A DNA stretch of 6,512 bases from Chloroflexota bacterium (GTDB lineage Bacteria; Chloroflexota; Dehalococcoidia; GIF9; UBA5620). The translations under genes were made by a program, and so were the position numbers. Every line of letters begins with the position of its first letter. Position 1 is the first letter of the stretch. The notes under the pieces are model-generated. The model saw only the letters and a program-made list of their open reading frames with translations, was not told the origin of the DNA and made no database searches. The stretch is taken from positions 1 to 6,512 of the forward strand of contig JAPLHH010000056.1 in assembly GCA_026389735.1 (NCBI GenBank), written 5' to 3'. Of this stretch, positions 1-4,740 are shown one piece after another.

Positions 1-232
1 CCCCTAAGTTTATCTCTTCTTCTATTCCACATGTTTTACAGTCTAGGTAAGCAGCATAATCCTCCTGAACACCACCATACCCTACTTCACCAACAACGGC
101 ATAGAGATGACCATTATTGAATTTCTCAATCTCTACATTGCTAACTGTTTGATATGTAGAGGTAACACTAAGTATTAAAGAATGATCTTTGTGTGCTTCC
201 ATGAATTCCTGTGTACCCAAAATAGTTGCCAT
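1..232 (-). CDS. Small hypothetical phage protein, 3' end cut by window edge
   Basis: Seventy-seven codons are visible, from an ATG at 232 to the window edge without a stop, so the C-terminus is missing. The start is supported by a GAGGGG Shine-Dalgarno sequence a few bases upstream and a 10-nt gap after the stop of the preceding gene. It begins MATILGTQEF. A Cys-x-x-Cys pair (residues 65 and 68, in DCKTCG) near the visible end could be half of a zinc-binding knuckle, but the other half would lie outside the window. I do not recognise the family. It is the last visible member of the operon that starts at the promoter near 1400. No function is assigned. Confidence 0.75.
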   Translation of the reverse strand, partial: MATILGTQEFMEAHKDHSLILSVTSTYQTVSNVEIEKFNNGHLYAVVGEVGYGGVQEDYAAYLDCKTCGIEEEINLG

Positions 233-242
233 AAGTTACCCC

Positions 243-533
243 TCATATTCTCCCTAATACATTGCGAAAGCCAAGGTCATAGACATACATCTCAGTCTGA
301 TTATGAGCAGACTCACCATAGAATAACTTAGAAGTCTTTACATTAGGCTTACCCATATTAGTCACTACCCTATAAAAATCAGGGAATGGATATCCTCGTT
401 GAACGATTACGCTGCCACCATACAGGCCACGCCAATCATTCTCCATATCTTCTGTATAGATAGTGTCCCAGTCCTTGACAGACTTGACGCTAGGACGCTT
501 GGACGGGCGGTAGTGAGACATGGTGTTCATCAT
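243..533 (-). CDS. Hypothetical phage protein, 96 aa
   Basis: An ORF of up to 96 codons overlaps the end of the upstream gene by 44 nt, unusually long for this region, where overlaps are 1-8 nt. Three in-frame ATGs lie close together (533, 530, 521). An AGGGGAG sequence sits immediately before the first, so 530 or 521 would have more normal ribosome-site spacing and would shorten the overlap. The N-terminus is basic (RPSKRPSVKSVK), followed by an aromatic-rich segment with GYPFPDFYRVV near the middle. There are no membrane segments and no motif I recognise. It is followed after 10 nt by the next gene and belongs to the same operon. Function unknown. Confidence 0.8.
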   Translation of the reverse strand: MMNTMSHYRPSKRPSVKSVKDWDTIYTEDMENDWRGLYGGSVIVQRGYPFPDFYRVVTNMGKPNVKTSKLFYGESAHNQTEMYVYDLGFRNVLGRI

Positions 534-717
534 ACTCCCCTAGTGTGTGGATAACATAGTCTAGTCCCTGAGCATGTAGTATGTCAAGGTATAAATCAAA
601 TTCATATTTATTCTCTAGTGCAATCTGGAATTCTTCACCCCACCCTGCACCAATTACAGTCTTATAGACTTCGTGGTAGATAGTTGCACCATCATCTATC
701 TCATAGATATGTATCAT
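490..717 (-). CDS. Hypothetical acidic phage protein, 75 aa
   Basis: The start ATG at 717 is well supported: a consensus AAGGAGG lies six bases upstream, inside the last codons of the previous gene, and the two genes overlap by one base in a TAATG arrangement typical of translational coupling. The protein is acidic and aromatic-rich (many Asp, Glu, Tyr, His), contains GAGWGEEFQIAL around residues 23-34, and has no Cys, signal peptide or membrane helix. The 3' end overlaps the following gene by up to 44 nt. I do not recognise the family. Confidence 0.85.
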   Translation of the reverse strand: MIHIYEIDDGATIYHEVYKTVIGAGWGEEFQIALENKYEFDLYLDILHAQGLDYVIHTLGEYDEHHVSLPPVQAS

Positions 718-893
718 TAAGCCTCCTTGAAGTCGTAGTAGAACCTTACACCAGCAACATCGGTAAAGTCAAGGGTGCCACGCACACCATCTGACTTACG
801 CTCCACCACACACAAATACATGGCGAATCCAAGAACATCGTAGTGTTCTAGCATCTGGTCTTTAGTAAGACCATCCTTCTCAAATGTCAGCAT
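717..893 (-). CDS. Hypothetical phage protein, 58 aa
   Basis: This 58-codon ORF fills the gap between the 145-aa gene (12 nt upstream) and the 75-aa gene (1-nt overlap). It starts MLTFEKDGLTKDQMLEHYDV and ends DFTDVAGVRFYYDFKEA. Two stop codons in frame just before the ATG make this start the only possible one. The ribosome site is weak (TAGGAT, also resembling a -10 box), so expression probably depends on coupling to the upstream gene. The N-terminal half looks helical and the C-terminal half beta-rich; no known motif is visible. It is real by packing and by its lack of internal stops, but function is unknown. Confidence 0.8.
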   Translation of the reverse strand: MLTFEKDGLTKDQMLEHYDVLGFAMYLCVVERKSDGVRGTLDFTDVAGVRFYYDFKEA

Positions 894-905
894 GTGGCTA
901 TCCTA

Positions 906-1343
906 TCAGTTATTGACGGTTATTTCAACACCATCAGACCAAAGATCGCATTCAACATCTTCTTTGCCGCGACCGCTGGCGGTAGCCTCAAATTCAATGT
1001 AAGTCTCAAGATCTTCCTCAACGTCAAATCCGAGGGGAACAGTAACAGTACCAGAGAAAATAACTTTAGCAGTTATATTAACTTCCTTGGTTAATTCAAT
1101 CTCAAAGGCTTCTGAAATAGCAATTACAGTATCCTTATCAAATTCATCAACATCAAATGCCTCAAGGATAATGTCCTTGGCACTGGAAATCTGTGCATCC
1201 CTCTCCCTTAATTGACGATTAAAGGAAGAGTTAAGGTCAAGAGCACTCTGAAGTGACTTCTGAAGATCAGAGATAACTTTCTCTGGTTCATTGATAACGG
1301 TGTACGATGAAAGACCATCAACGGGGGTATCTAGATAAGTCAT
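906..1343 (-). CDS. Conserved-looking phage protein with N-terminal coiled coil, 145 aa
   Basis: First gene of the promoter-1400 operon. Its ATG follows a strong AAGGAG at 1348-1353 with normal spacing. Residues about 20-50 (EPEKVISDLQKSLQSALDLN onwards) look like an amphipathic coiled-coil helix. A short acidic helix (EAFDVDEFDKD) follows, then a beta-rich C-terminal half with alternating hydrophobics (NITAKVIFSGTVTVPLGFDV) and an acidic tail ending WSDGVEITVNN. The helix-plus-beta layout resembles short hypothetical proteins I associate with actinobacteriophages, but I cannot name a family from sequence alone. Probably a soluble, oligomeric protein; role unknown. Confidence 0.88.
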   Translation of the reverse strand: MTYLDTPVDGLSSYTVINEPEKVISDLQKSLQSALDLNSSFNRQLRERDAQISSAKDIILEAFDVDEFDKDTVIAISEAFEIELTKEVNITAKVIFSGTVTVPLGFDVEEDLETYIEFEATASGRGKEDVECDLWSDGVEITVNN

Positions 1344-1347
1344 AATT

Positions 1348-1365
1348 CTCCTTAGTTGTAGTTAT
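1348..1365 (-). promoter_or_regulatory. Short 5' leader with Shine-Dalgarno of the 145-aa gene
   Basis: If transcription starts seven bases after the -10 box, the RNA begins ATAACTACAACTAAGGAG and reaches the ATG about 22 nt later. The AAGGAG core is nearly ideal. The opening ATAACTACA is shared, with one extra C, by the leaders of the DUF932 and MGLDMYL genes. Confidence 0.6.
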
Positions 1366-1371
1366 AGCGCA

Positions 1372-1400
1372 ATCCTATACTACGATTAGGTATATGTCAA
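1372..1400 (-). promoter_or_regulatory. SigA-type promoter of the 1343-to-1 operon
   Basis: On the minus strand, -35 TTGACA (1395-1400), a 17-bp spacer and -10 TAGGAT (1372-1377) match the primary-sigma consensus of actinobacteria. The next six bases are TGCGCT, and the predicted +1 is the A at 1365. It drives at least five genes packed without another promoter of this quality. Confidence 0.85.
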
Positions 1401-1465
1401 GGGTTTGCTACGGATTTTGGGCATTTTTTTGTGAACCTTCTTAATGCATCGTAAATGATTTGACA
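1395..1465. repeat. Promoter-upstream block, copy D (divergent)
   Basis: Most diverged of four copies. It is bounded by TGTCAA (1395-1400, the minus-strand -35) and an outward plus-strand TTGACA (1460-1465), with CTTCTTAA in the interior. The GGGCCGCCCC motif lies 14 bases beyond the outer TTGACA. A further inverted TTTGTCAAGCC at 1502-1512 makes the GC-rich motif flanked on both sides by TTGACA facing it. Confidence 0.55.
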
Positions 1466-1523
1466 TTTAGATAAACATAGGGCCGCCCCAGCCTGCCTTC
1501 GTTTGTCAAGCCGGCACGCGAGG

Positions 1524-1558
1524 GTGAGCAGTTTTACATCATGCTCAGGATGTTTGGG
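1524..1558. repeat. TGAGCA/TGCTCA hairpin repeat, copy 1
   Basis: Six-base inverted repeat TGAGCA (1525-1530) and TGCTCA (1542-1547) around an 11-base loop, in a wider conserved context GTGAGCAGTTTT ... ATCATGCTCAGGAT ... TTTGGG. This copy lies about 40 nt after the DUF932 stop codon and so would be in its 3' UTR. No T-tract follows on either strand, so it is not a standard terminator. Confidence 0.75.
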
Positions 1559-1593
1559 CAGCCCTACTTCATATAGTCAGCCCGTGTGAAGAT

Positions 1594-2589
1594 CTATGCT
1601 GCCGTCAGTTCCTTTACGACAGACAGCAAACGATTCTTTTCTGCGTTGGTAGCAGCATCGAAACCTGATGCAGCAGCAAGCACAGACTCTGCGTTACCAC
1701 CGCGAGGATTGCGATACCAGTCAAGGCGCTCAGTCAAAGTGTTGTAAGCACCCCAAGCAGTTTTAGCAATTCCAACATTTGTTGGGCCATTCCAAATGTC
1801 AAACAAAGTATCAACCTTATTCGTCCACTTGGTAGCAGAACCTTTTATGTCTGCCTCGGGCTCAGGGTATGCAGCCTTGATGATATCAAAAAACTTCTCA
1901 GCGTTGATCTCGCGTGCAAATAGATCTTGCGCTTGCTTGTCGAATTCGTCCATGTACTTATTGGCAAGGCCAAGCGCCTCGCGTGCAACAGCAATCTTGC
2001 CATCGACAGTCTGCGTGTGACGGATGCGGAACGATTGCTTTGCTGACTTACCCTTAGCACCAACAGCCATGTTGAGAGTGTTCTGGCAGACAACGCGCAC
2101 AGGTGTGATACTTGCCTGAATAGCAAGACTACCATCGTGCGAGGTGTGAACCAACAGGTAAGACTTTACTCTATCGCTAACACCAGTGGGGTCAATGATA
2201 GACTCACGCTCAAGCGCGAGGGAACCGAAAACAACCTTGCCATTCTTGATAGCACCAGCAGTTTCCCAACGCGCACCGTCAAGAATGTTGTCACCAAAGG
2301 CAAACAGTTCTTCATTCTGCAAAGTGCGGTAACGCTCGCCAACAACACCAAGCACGTCGTTCTCACCATCGAAAGGATTAGTGCGAACGGTTGCAAAGTA
2401 GTTGGTGGTCGAACGGCCTGGAAGCGTGATCTCTTCGCAACGCACATTCCAATTGTCAAGGTGTGCAGCCTGAAGCATCTCTAAGGTGGTTACCTCAGAC
2501 TCAAGGATAGTGCCAAGACCATGCCAAGCGGGTTCGCGGAGGGAGGCAAATGAAGCCATTTCTCCATATTGTTCTAGCATGTGAGCCAT
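1594..2589 (-). CDS. DUF932 phage/plasmid-like protein, 331 aa
   Basis: The largest and best recognised protein here. It matches the DUF932 family (phage/plasmid-like protein, TIGR03299): the N-terminal EPAWHGLGT signature at about residues 19-27, then the conserved FATVRTNPFDG, LGVVGERYRTLQNEELFAF (about 80-98) and VRVVCQNTLNMAV (about 162-174) blocks. Length is normal for the family. DUF932 proteins are common on phages, plasmids and integrative elements; their biochemical role is not established, though they are often placed near DNA-metabolism genes. It is predicted cytoplasmic, with no signal peptide. The ATG at 2589 follows a modest GATTGGAAATAAC ribosome site; an alternative ATG lies three codons in. 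It is monocistronic, with its own promoter. Confidence 0.95.
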   Translation of the reverse strand: MAHMLEQYGEMASFASLREPAWHGLGTILESEVTTLEMLQAAHLDNWNVRCEEITLPGRSTTNYFATVRTNPFDGENDVLGVVGERYRTLQNEELFAFGDNILDGARWETAGAIKNGKVVFGSLALERESIIDPTGVSDRVKSYLLVHTSHDGSLAIQASITPVRVVCQNTLNMAVGAKGKSAKQSFRIRHTQTVDGKIAVAREALGLANKYMDEFDKQAQDLFAREINAEKFFDIIKAAYPEPEADIKGSATKWTNKVDTLFDIWNGPTNVGIAKTAWGAYNTLTERLDWYRNPRGGNAESVLAAASGFDAATNAEKNRLLSVVKELTAA

Positions 2590-2605
2590 GTTATTTCCAA
2601 TCTCT

Positions 2606-2615
2606 TGTAGTTGAT
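2606..2615 (-). promoter_or_regulatory. Conserved initial transcribed sequence of the DUF932 mRNA
   Basis: Predicted transcript start ATCAACTACA, seven bases after the -10 box. It is identical over ten bases to the predicted start of the MGLDMYL transcript (4154-4163) and near-identical to that of the 145-aa gene (1357-1365). Confidence 0.55.
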
Positions 2616-2621
2616 GTTGCT

Positions 2622-2650
2622 AGTCTATATGAAAACTCACAAGATGTCAA
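2622..2650 (-). promoter_or_regulatory. SigA-type promoter of the DUF932 gene
   Basis: Minus-strand -35 TTGACA (2645-2650), 17-bp spacer, -10 TAGACT (2622-2627). The predicted +1 is the A at 2615, giving a leader of about 26 nt before the ATG at 2589. Confidence 0.8.
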
Positions 2651-2704
2651 GCGATTTGGTAACTGATTTTGGTGTGTCTTAAATCACGTTCTTAAAGGTT
2701 GACA
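2645..2704. repeat. Promoter-upstream block, copy A (divergent)
   Basis: A 60-bp block bounded by inverted TTGACA hexamers (TGTCAA at 2645-2650, TTGACA at 2699-2704). Read on the plus strand its interior GGTGTGTCTTAAATCACGTT and CTTAAAGGTTGACAAATGAG match copies B and C. GGGCCGGGC follows 14 bases beyond the outer TTGACA. No plus-strand -10 box is present, so the outer hexamer is not an obvious second promoter. Confidence 0.7.
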
Positions 2705-2812
2705 AATGAGAGGCCGACGGGCCGGGCTTGCCTTGTGTATGAATGTTGGCCAAGGTAACATATTTCACTGTCTTGAACTAACAATTAACACATCCATATC
2801 TCAGGTTCGATA

Positions 2813-2837
2813 CCCTCCAAATCTCACACTAATAAAA
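2813..2837. repeat. Exact 25-bp repeat, copy 1
   Basis: Starts CCCTCCAAATCTCACACTAA on the plus strand and is identical over 25 bases to 4741-4765. Here its end overlaps the U-tract of the tRNA-operon terminator; in the other copy it holds the stop codon of a small gene. Both copies lie 110-120 bp from the outer TTGACA of a promoter-upstream block. Confidence 0.85.
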
Positions 2838-2885
2838 AGTCCCCCTAGGGAGCCAATTGGGTGGATGGGCTCAACCTAGAGGGAC
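2831..2885 (-). terminator. Strong intrinsic terminator after the tRNA genes
   Basis: On the minus strand GTCCCTCTAGG pairs with CCTAGGGGGAC (11 bp with one G-U), continued inward after a two-base bulge by GAGCC/GGCTC (5 bp) around a 13-base loop, and followed at once by TTTTTATT. It begins about 3 nt after tRNA-Asp and would end the transcript that starts near 3604. Confidence 0.93.
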
Positions 2886-2887
2886 AG

Positions 2888-2960
2888 CGGTTCTGACGGG
2901 ATTCGAACCCGCGATTTCTTCCGTGACAGGGAAGCGAGATGACCGCTACTCCACAGAACC
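2888..2960 (-). tRNA. tRNA-Asp (anticodon GTC)
   Basis: A complete cloverleaf can be folded. The acceptor stem GGTTCTG/CAGAACC is a perfect 7 bp. The D arm has a three to four bp stem with A14 and a GG in the loop. The anticodon stem CTTCC/GGAAG encloses loop CTGTCAC, with anticodon GTC after T33. The T arm GCGGG-TTCGAAT-CCCGT has one G-U at its base. The discriminator is G73 at 2888, the normal identity base for tRNA-Asp. CCA is not encoded, so the host CCA-adding enzyme is needed. It lies 5 nt after the tRNA-Trp-like gene and just before the terminator, so both are cut from one precursor, probably with the two small upstream mRNAs. Phage tRNAs often offset codon-usage differences with the host. 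Confidence 0.95.
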
Positions 2961-2965
2961 CTACG

Positions 2966-3033
2966 CACCTCGTCTAGGAATCGAACCTAGGATGACAAGT
3001 TTTGGAGGCTCGTCTGTATCCAGTACCCAAGGC
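2966..3033 (-). tRNA. tRNA-Trp-like gene (anticodon CCA), shortened D arm
   Basis: The 3' half is tRNA-like. The T arm CTAGG-TTCGATT-CCTAG is perfect, and the anticodon loop CTCCAAA is the usual tRNA-Trp loop with T33, anticodon CCA and A37-A38. Weak points are several. The acceptor GCCTTGG/ACGAGGT has two wobbles and a G-A mismatch at 7-66. The anticodon stem has a C-A at 31-39. The D arm is only about 12 nt, with a CTG/CAG stem and a GATA loop that lacks the normal GG. Total length is about 68 nt with discriminator G and no encoded CCA. It may be a functional but atypical phage tRNA or a decaying one. Its 5' end is only 3 nt from hairpin repeat copy 2. Confidence 0.65.
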
Positions 3034-3035
3034 AT

Positions 3036-3071
3036 GTGAGCAGTTTTAAATATCATGCTCAGGATATTTGG
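3036..3071. repeat. TGAGCA/TGCTCA hairpin repeat, copy 2
   Basis: TGAGCA (3037-3042) and TGCTCA (3056-3061) around a 13-base loop, with the same flanks as copies 1 and 3 (GTGAGCAGTTTT, ATCATGCTCAGGAT, TTTGGGG). On the minus strand it lies immediately before the tRNA-Trp-like gene, inside the transcript of the small-gene/tRNA operon. Confidence 0.75.
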
Positions 3072-3162
3072 GGAAGTGAGTCGATGTAGGCGATTTGCTT
3101 TTACGCATCCTTTGTATTTTTTCCTACGGTCACATATCCCCAAGCACATTATTTATTTGTTT

Positions 3163-3177
3163 TCTGATTGTATCAGA
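3163..3177 (-). other. Small hairpin directly after the 43-aa gene
   Basis: On the minus strand TCTGAT-ACA-ATCAGA forms a perfect 6-bp stem with a 3-base loop starting at the base after the stop codon. It is followed by AAAACAAATAA rather than a U-tract, so it may be an RNA 3'-end stabiliser or processing site before the tRNAs rather than a terminator. The remaining bases to the tRNA-Trp-like gene, apart from the hairpin repeat, show nothing recognisable. Confidence 0.4.
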
Positions 3178-3309
3178 TTATGAAACGGTAGTCCAACGTC
3201 CATCTTCAAACTTTACACGGTATGAACCATTAGAGTTTTCGATTACCTCAGCAACAATACCCTTATGTGCTGACTTTTGTGAAATGAATTCTGATCCGAC
3301 TACTGGCAT
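3178..3309 (-). CDS. Hypothetical phage protein, 43 aa, SH3-like beta pattern
   Basis: A 43-codon ORF starting MPVVGSEFISQ and ending YRVKFEDGRWTTVS. The ATG at 3309 follows AAAGGAAACAAA, a good ribosome site. The alternation of short hydrophobic strands and turns (GIVAEVIENSNGSYRVKFEDG) suggests a small SH3-like or KOW-like beta barrel, but this is inferred from pattern only. It is the second gene of the transcript from the promoter near 3639, 82 nt after the 54-aa gene, with hairpin repeat copy 3 between them, and it is followed by the tRNA genes. Function unknown. Confidence 0.8.
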   Translation of the reverse strand: MPVVGSEFISQKSAHKGIVAEVIENSNGSYRVKFEDGRWTTVS

Positions 3310-3341
3310 TTTGTTTCCTTTGTTTGATTTGTTTTATTTAG

Positions 3342-3371
3342 GTGAGCAGTTTTGTATCATGCTCAGGATTT
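3342..3371. repeat. TGAGCA/TGCTCA hairpin repeat, copy 3
   Basis: TGAGCA (3343-3348) and TGCTCA (3360-3365) around an 11-base loop; the context GTGAGCAGTTTT ... ATCATGCTCAGGAT is shared with copies 1 and 2. It lies between the 54-aa and 43-aa genes of one operon, so it cannot be a full terminator unless it is weak or conditional. Confidence 0.75.
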
Positions 3372-3391
3372 GTTCCCCCCTGAAAGGAAAA

Positions 3392-3556
3392 CTAGCGACC
3401 CTGAATGATAACGCGGGGTCGAACAATCTTCTTTGCAGGCAGAGCCTTGGTTTGATTGGTTGCACCCAAGAACTTGCCAGCCTCATCACGAACAACGGCC
3501 TTTGCAACTGCACCCTCTTGCGTGTTCCAGACCTCAGTAGCGACGGTAACCTTCAT
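3392..3556 (-). CDS. Small basic phage protein, 54 aa
   Basis: A 54-codon ORF starting MKVTVATEVWNTQEGAVAKA and ending KIVRPRVIIQGR. The ATG at 3556 follows a strong AAGGAG. The N-terminal half carries a beta-like pattern with VVRDEAGKFLGATNQT at about residues 21-36; the C-terminal third is rich in Lys and Arg, suggesting nucleic-acid contact, though nothing proves it. The sequence has the look of short conserved actinobacteriophage proteins, but I cannot name a family. It is the first gene of its transcript, with a leader of about 47 nt from the predicted start at 3604. The codons are relatively GC-rich compared with the neighbouring small ORFs. Confidence 0.85.
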   Translation of the reverse strand: MKVTVATEVWNTQEGAVAKAVVRDEAGKFLGATNQTKALPAKKIVRPRVIIQGR

Positions 3557-3610
3557 TTTGTTTCTCCTTAGTTAGTGCAGAGCCATGATAAGCATCTGCG
3601 TTATGGTTGT

Positions 3611-3639
3611 ATTTTACACTAGATGGGGGTACTTGTCAA
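3611..3639 (-). promoter_or_regulatory. SigA-type promoter of the small-gene/tRNA operon
   Basis: Minus-strand -35 TTGACA (3634-3639), 17-bp spacer, -10 TAAAAT (3611-3616). Six bases later the predicted RNA starts ATAACGCAG, keeping the AT start seen at the other promoters. It lies about 30 bases after the MGLDMYL stop codon and lacks the long upstream block. Confidence 0.8.
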
Positions 3640-3667
3640 TGACTTTCCCCCCACCGTTATGAAATTG

Positions 3668-4138
3668 TTACCAAGATGCCTGATAGAAGAACGAAGGGTA
3701 TTCATTAGGAGAAACACTTGAGATAACTTTATCAAGCATCTCAACGGTCTTTTTCATATCTGAGATATACCATTCATCTATGTCAGATGAACCAAAGAAG
3801 AATCCTTCTTGTGGTGGCAAGATGTCCCCAGCCATAGCGGGGGTAAGCACAACAGAATTAGCAAGTTCTCTAAGTTCCTTAAGTTGATCTAATGAAACAT
3901 TGATAGGTTGACATTCATCTGTGCCCCCATCAAGATCAACAAACCATCCGTGAATTGCATTAGCCTTGCGCCAATATGCTACGCAGTAGTCAACATAGAC
4001 GCCACTCATGCTTGGGTCTATGTTAAAGTGATTGGCAATAACAGAATGAAGATTGGCCTCTTTGACAGCCCTCTCGTCTTGACTCCATGCGAAGGTACTT
4101 ACATATTCCTTGCGGTATAGATACATATCCAAACCCAT
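3668..4138 (-). CDS. Conserved phage MGLDMYL-family hypothetical protein, 156 aa
   Basis: The N-terminus MGLDMYLYRKEY is the hallmark of a protein family widespread in phages, and the internal blocks also fit it: VAYWRKANAIHGWFVD (about residues 53-68), a helix with LDQLKELRELANSVVL, the GFFFGSSDIDEWYISDMKKT block (about 112-131) and the C-terminal FYQASW. These signatures are recalled from family members; the function is, to my knowledge, unestablished. Length is normal for the family. I place the start at 4138 rather than the longer in-frame option at 4198, because the signature begins there, a GGGG ribosome site (AAGGGGTAATAAA) precedes it, and the promoter lies between the two starts. It is monocistronic. 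No signal peptide or membrane segment. Confidence 0.9.
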   Translation of the reverse strand: MGLDMYLYRKEYVSTFAWSQDERAVKEANLHSVIANHFNIDPSMSGVYVDYCVAYWRKANAIHGWFVDLDGGTDECQPINVSLDQLKELRELANSVVLTPAMAGDILPPQEGFFFGSSDIDEWYISDMKKTVEMLDKVISSVSPNEYPSFFYQASW

Positions 4139-4153
4139 TTTATTACCCCTTGC

Positions 4154-4163
4154 TGTAGTTGAT
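4154..4163 (-). promoter_or_regulatory. Conserved initial transcribed sequence of the MGLDMYL mRNA
   Basis: Predicted RNA start ATCAACTACA, identical to the DUF932 leader at the same distance from the -10 box. A short stretch with the ribosome site follows before the ATG at 4138. Confidence 0.55.
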
Positions 4164-4169
4164 AAACTA

Positions 4170-4198
4170 AACCTATCACATATTGTAGTAGGTGTCAA
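4170..4198 (-). promoter_or_regulatory. SigA-type promoter of the MGLDMYL gene
   Basis: Minus-strand -35 TTGACA (4193-4198), 17-bp spacer, -10 TAGGTT (4170-4175). It begins two bases after the stop codon of the upstream 65-aa gene, so the long upstream block present at other promoters is absent here. Confidence 0.85.
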
Positions 4199-4200
4199 GC

Positions 4201-4398
4201 CTATTCTATAAGTATTTTTACTTTATCTGATGGCCCTGATGCATGAATAATGCGACGGTAGCCCTCTTCATCTGTGCAGTAGATATCTATGCCACCATTA
4301 GGCGCGGTATCTAGATCAAAGACTCTATACAGTGCCCCTTTATGTGCAATAGTATCCCCCTCTTCTAGAGAGAATACTTCCATTGATTCAGTTGTCAC
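4201..4398 (-). CDS. Small acidic phage protein, 65 aa, GTG start
   Basis: The predicted start GTG at 4398 overlaps the TGA stop of the upstream 45-aa gene in a GTGA arrangement, which favours it over the ATG five codons later (which would begin MEVFSLEEGDTI). The sequence has a small-beta-domain look: LEEGDTIAHKGALYRVFDLD near the N-terminus, then DIYCTDEEGYRRIIH and a final KVKILIE. Such GDxI...G..Y.V repeats are common in short phage proteins with SH3-like folds, so this is a fold guess, not a function. It is co-transcribed with, and probably translationally coupled to, the gene at 4395-4532. Confidence 0.82.
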   Translation of the reverse strand: MTTESMEVFSLEEGDTIAHKGALYRVFDLDTAPNGGIDIYCTDEEGYRRIIHASGPSDKVKILIE

Positions 4399-4532
4399 AA
4401 TTCATCACTTCCGTCCAAGATCTCATAGTTGCCTGCGTCACTATTCTGATTTAGAATATAAGTCATAGCGGCATCACGACTAGAGAATGACTTGCAGAAT
4501 TTGTTTAGGTGGTAGACTTTGTATTTGTTCAT
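4395..4532 (-). CDS. Small phage protein, 45 aa, leaderless; paralogue of the 43-aa gene at 6291
   Basis: An ORF of 45 codons starting MNKYKVYHLNKFCKSFSSRD and ending YEILDGSDEL. Its ATG begins at the predicted transcription start of the promoter at 4539-4568 (six bases after the -10 box) and has no Shine-Dalgarno, so the mRNA should be leaderless. It aligns end to end with the 43-aa protein at 6291-6422: both have a Y/V-rich N-terminus, a RDAAM motif, an IL pair and a YEILD-x-SD-x-L tail. The RDAAM segment probably starts an amphipathic helix between two strands. It overlaps the next gene by 4 nt. Function unknown. Confidence 0.85.
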   Translation of the reverse strand: MNKYKVYHLNKFCKSFSSRDAAMTYILNQNSDAGNYEILDGSDEL

Positions 4533-4538
4533 GGTGTA

Positions 4539-4568
4539 AACCTATCATACATGACTGACATTTGTCAA
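4539..4568 (-). promoter_or_regulatory. SigA-type promoter giving a leaderless mRNA (45-aa gene)
   Basis: Minus-strand -35 TTGACA (4563-4568), 18-bp spacer, -10 TAGGTT (4539-4544), then TACACC and ATG. The A of ATG falls at the expected +1. Confidence 0.8.
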
Positions 4569-4620
4569 GCGAATCGGTGGCCTTTTGGTGTGCCCTTAAT
4601 CACATCTTAATGGCTTGACA
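4563..4620. repeat. Promoter-upstream block, copy B, with 12-bp inverted ends
   Basis: Perfect 12-bp inverted repeat CATTTGTCAAGC (4559-4570) and GCTTGACAAATG (4613-4624) encloses the conserved interior GGTGTGCCCTTAATCACATC. GGGCCGGGGC follows 12 bases beyond the outer TTGACA and runs into a 12-bp palindrome GGGGCTAGCCCC. The following stretch up to 4740 is AT-rich, with a further plus-strand TTGACA at 4681-4686 but no matching -10 box. Confidence 0.75.
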
Positions 4621-4740
4621 AATGAAATCCAAGGGCCGGGGCTAGCCCCAGTCACTTTCAAAAATATTAACGGAGCACCCTTGACAAAAATAAATAATCC
4701 AACACGTTGCTATAAATAAATATTTCATGTTGCTTGATCA

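Noticed and set aside
894..1094. 66-codon plus-strand ORF
   Set aside because: Antisense to the 145-aa gene, with no plus-strand promoter or ribosome site.
2137..2484. Plus-strand and alternate-frame ORFs inside the DUF932 gene
   Set aside because: They lie opposite or out of frame within a strongly recognised gene, have no ribosome sites and no promoter; they are shadows.
2699..2732. Plus-strand promoters at the outer TTGACA of the upstream blocks
   Set aside because: At the -10 distance there is GGGCCGGGC rather than an AT-rich box, and no plus-strand gene follows, so they are listed only as part of a repeat of unknown role.
2803..2820. Plus-strand GGTTCGATACCC as a tRNA T arm
   Set aside because: It resembles a T loop, but the flanking bases do not form a 5-bp stem and no anticodon arm or acceptor can be found.
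2961..3149. 62-codon minus-strand ORF before the tRNAs
   Set aside because: Its coding path runs through hairpin repeat copy 2 and the whole tRNA-Trp-like gene, and it has no Shine-Dalgarno.
3095..3571. 158-codon plus-strand ORF
   Set aside because: It is antisense to two small genes with good ribosome sites and crosses hairpin repeat copy 3; its composition is Cys/Ser/Leu-rich, like antisense reading.
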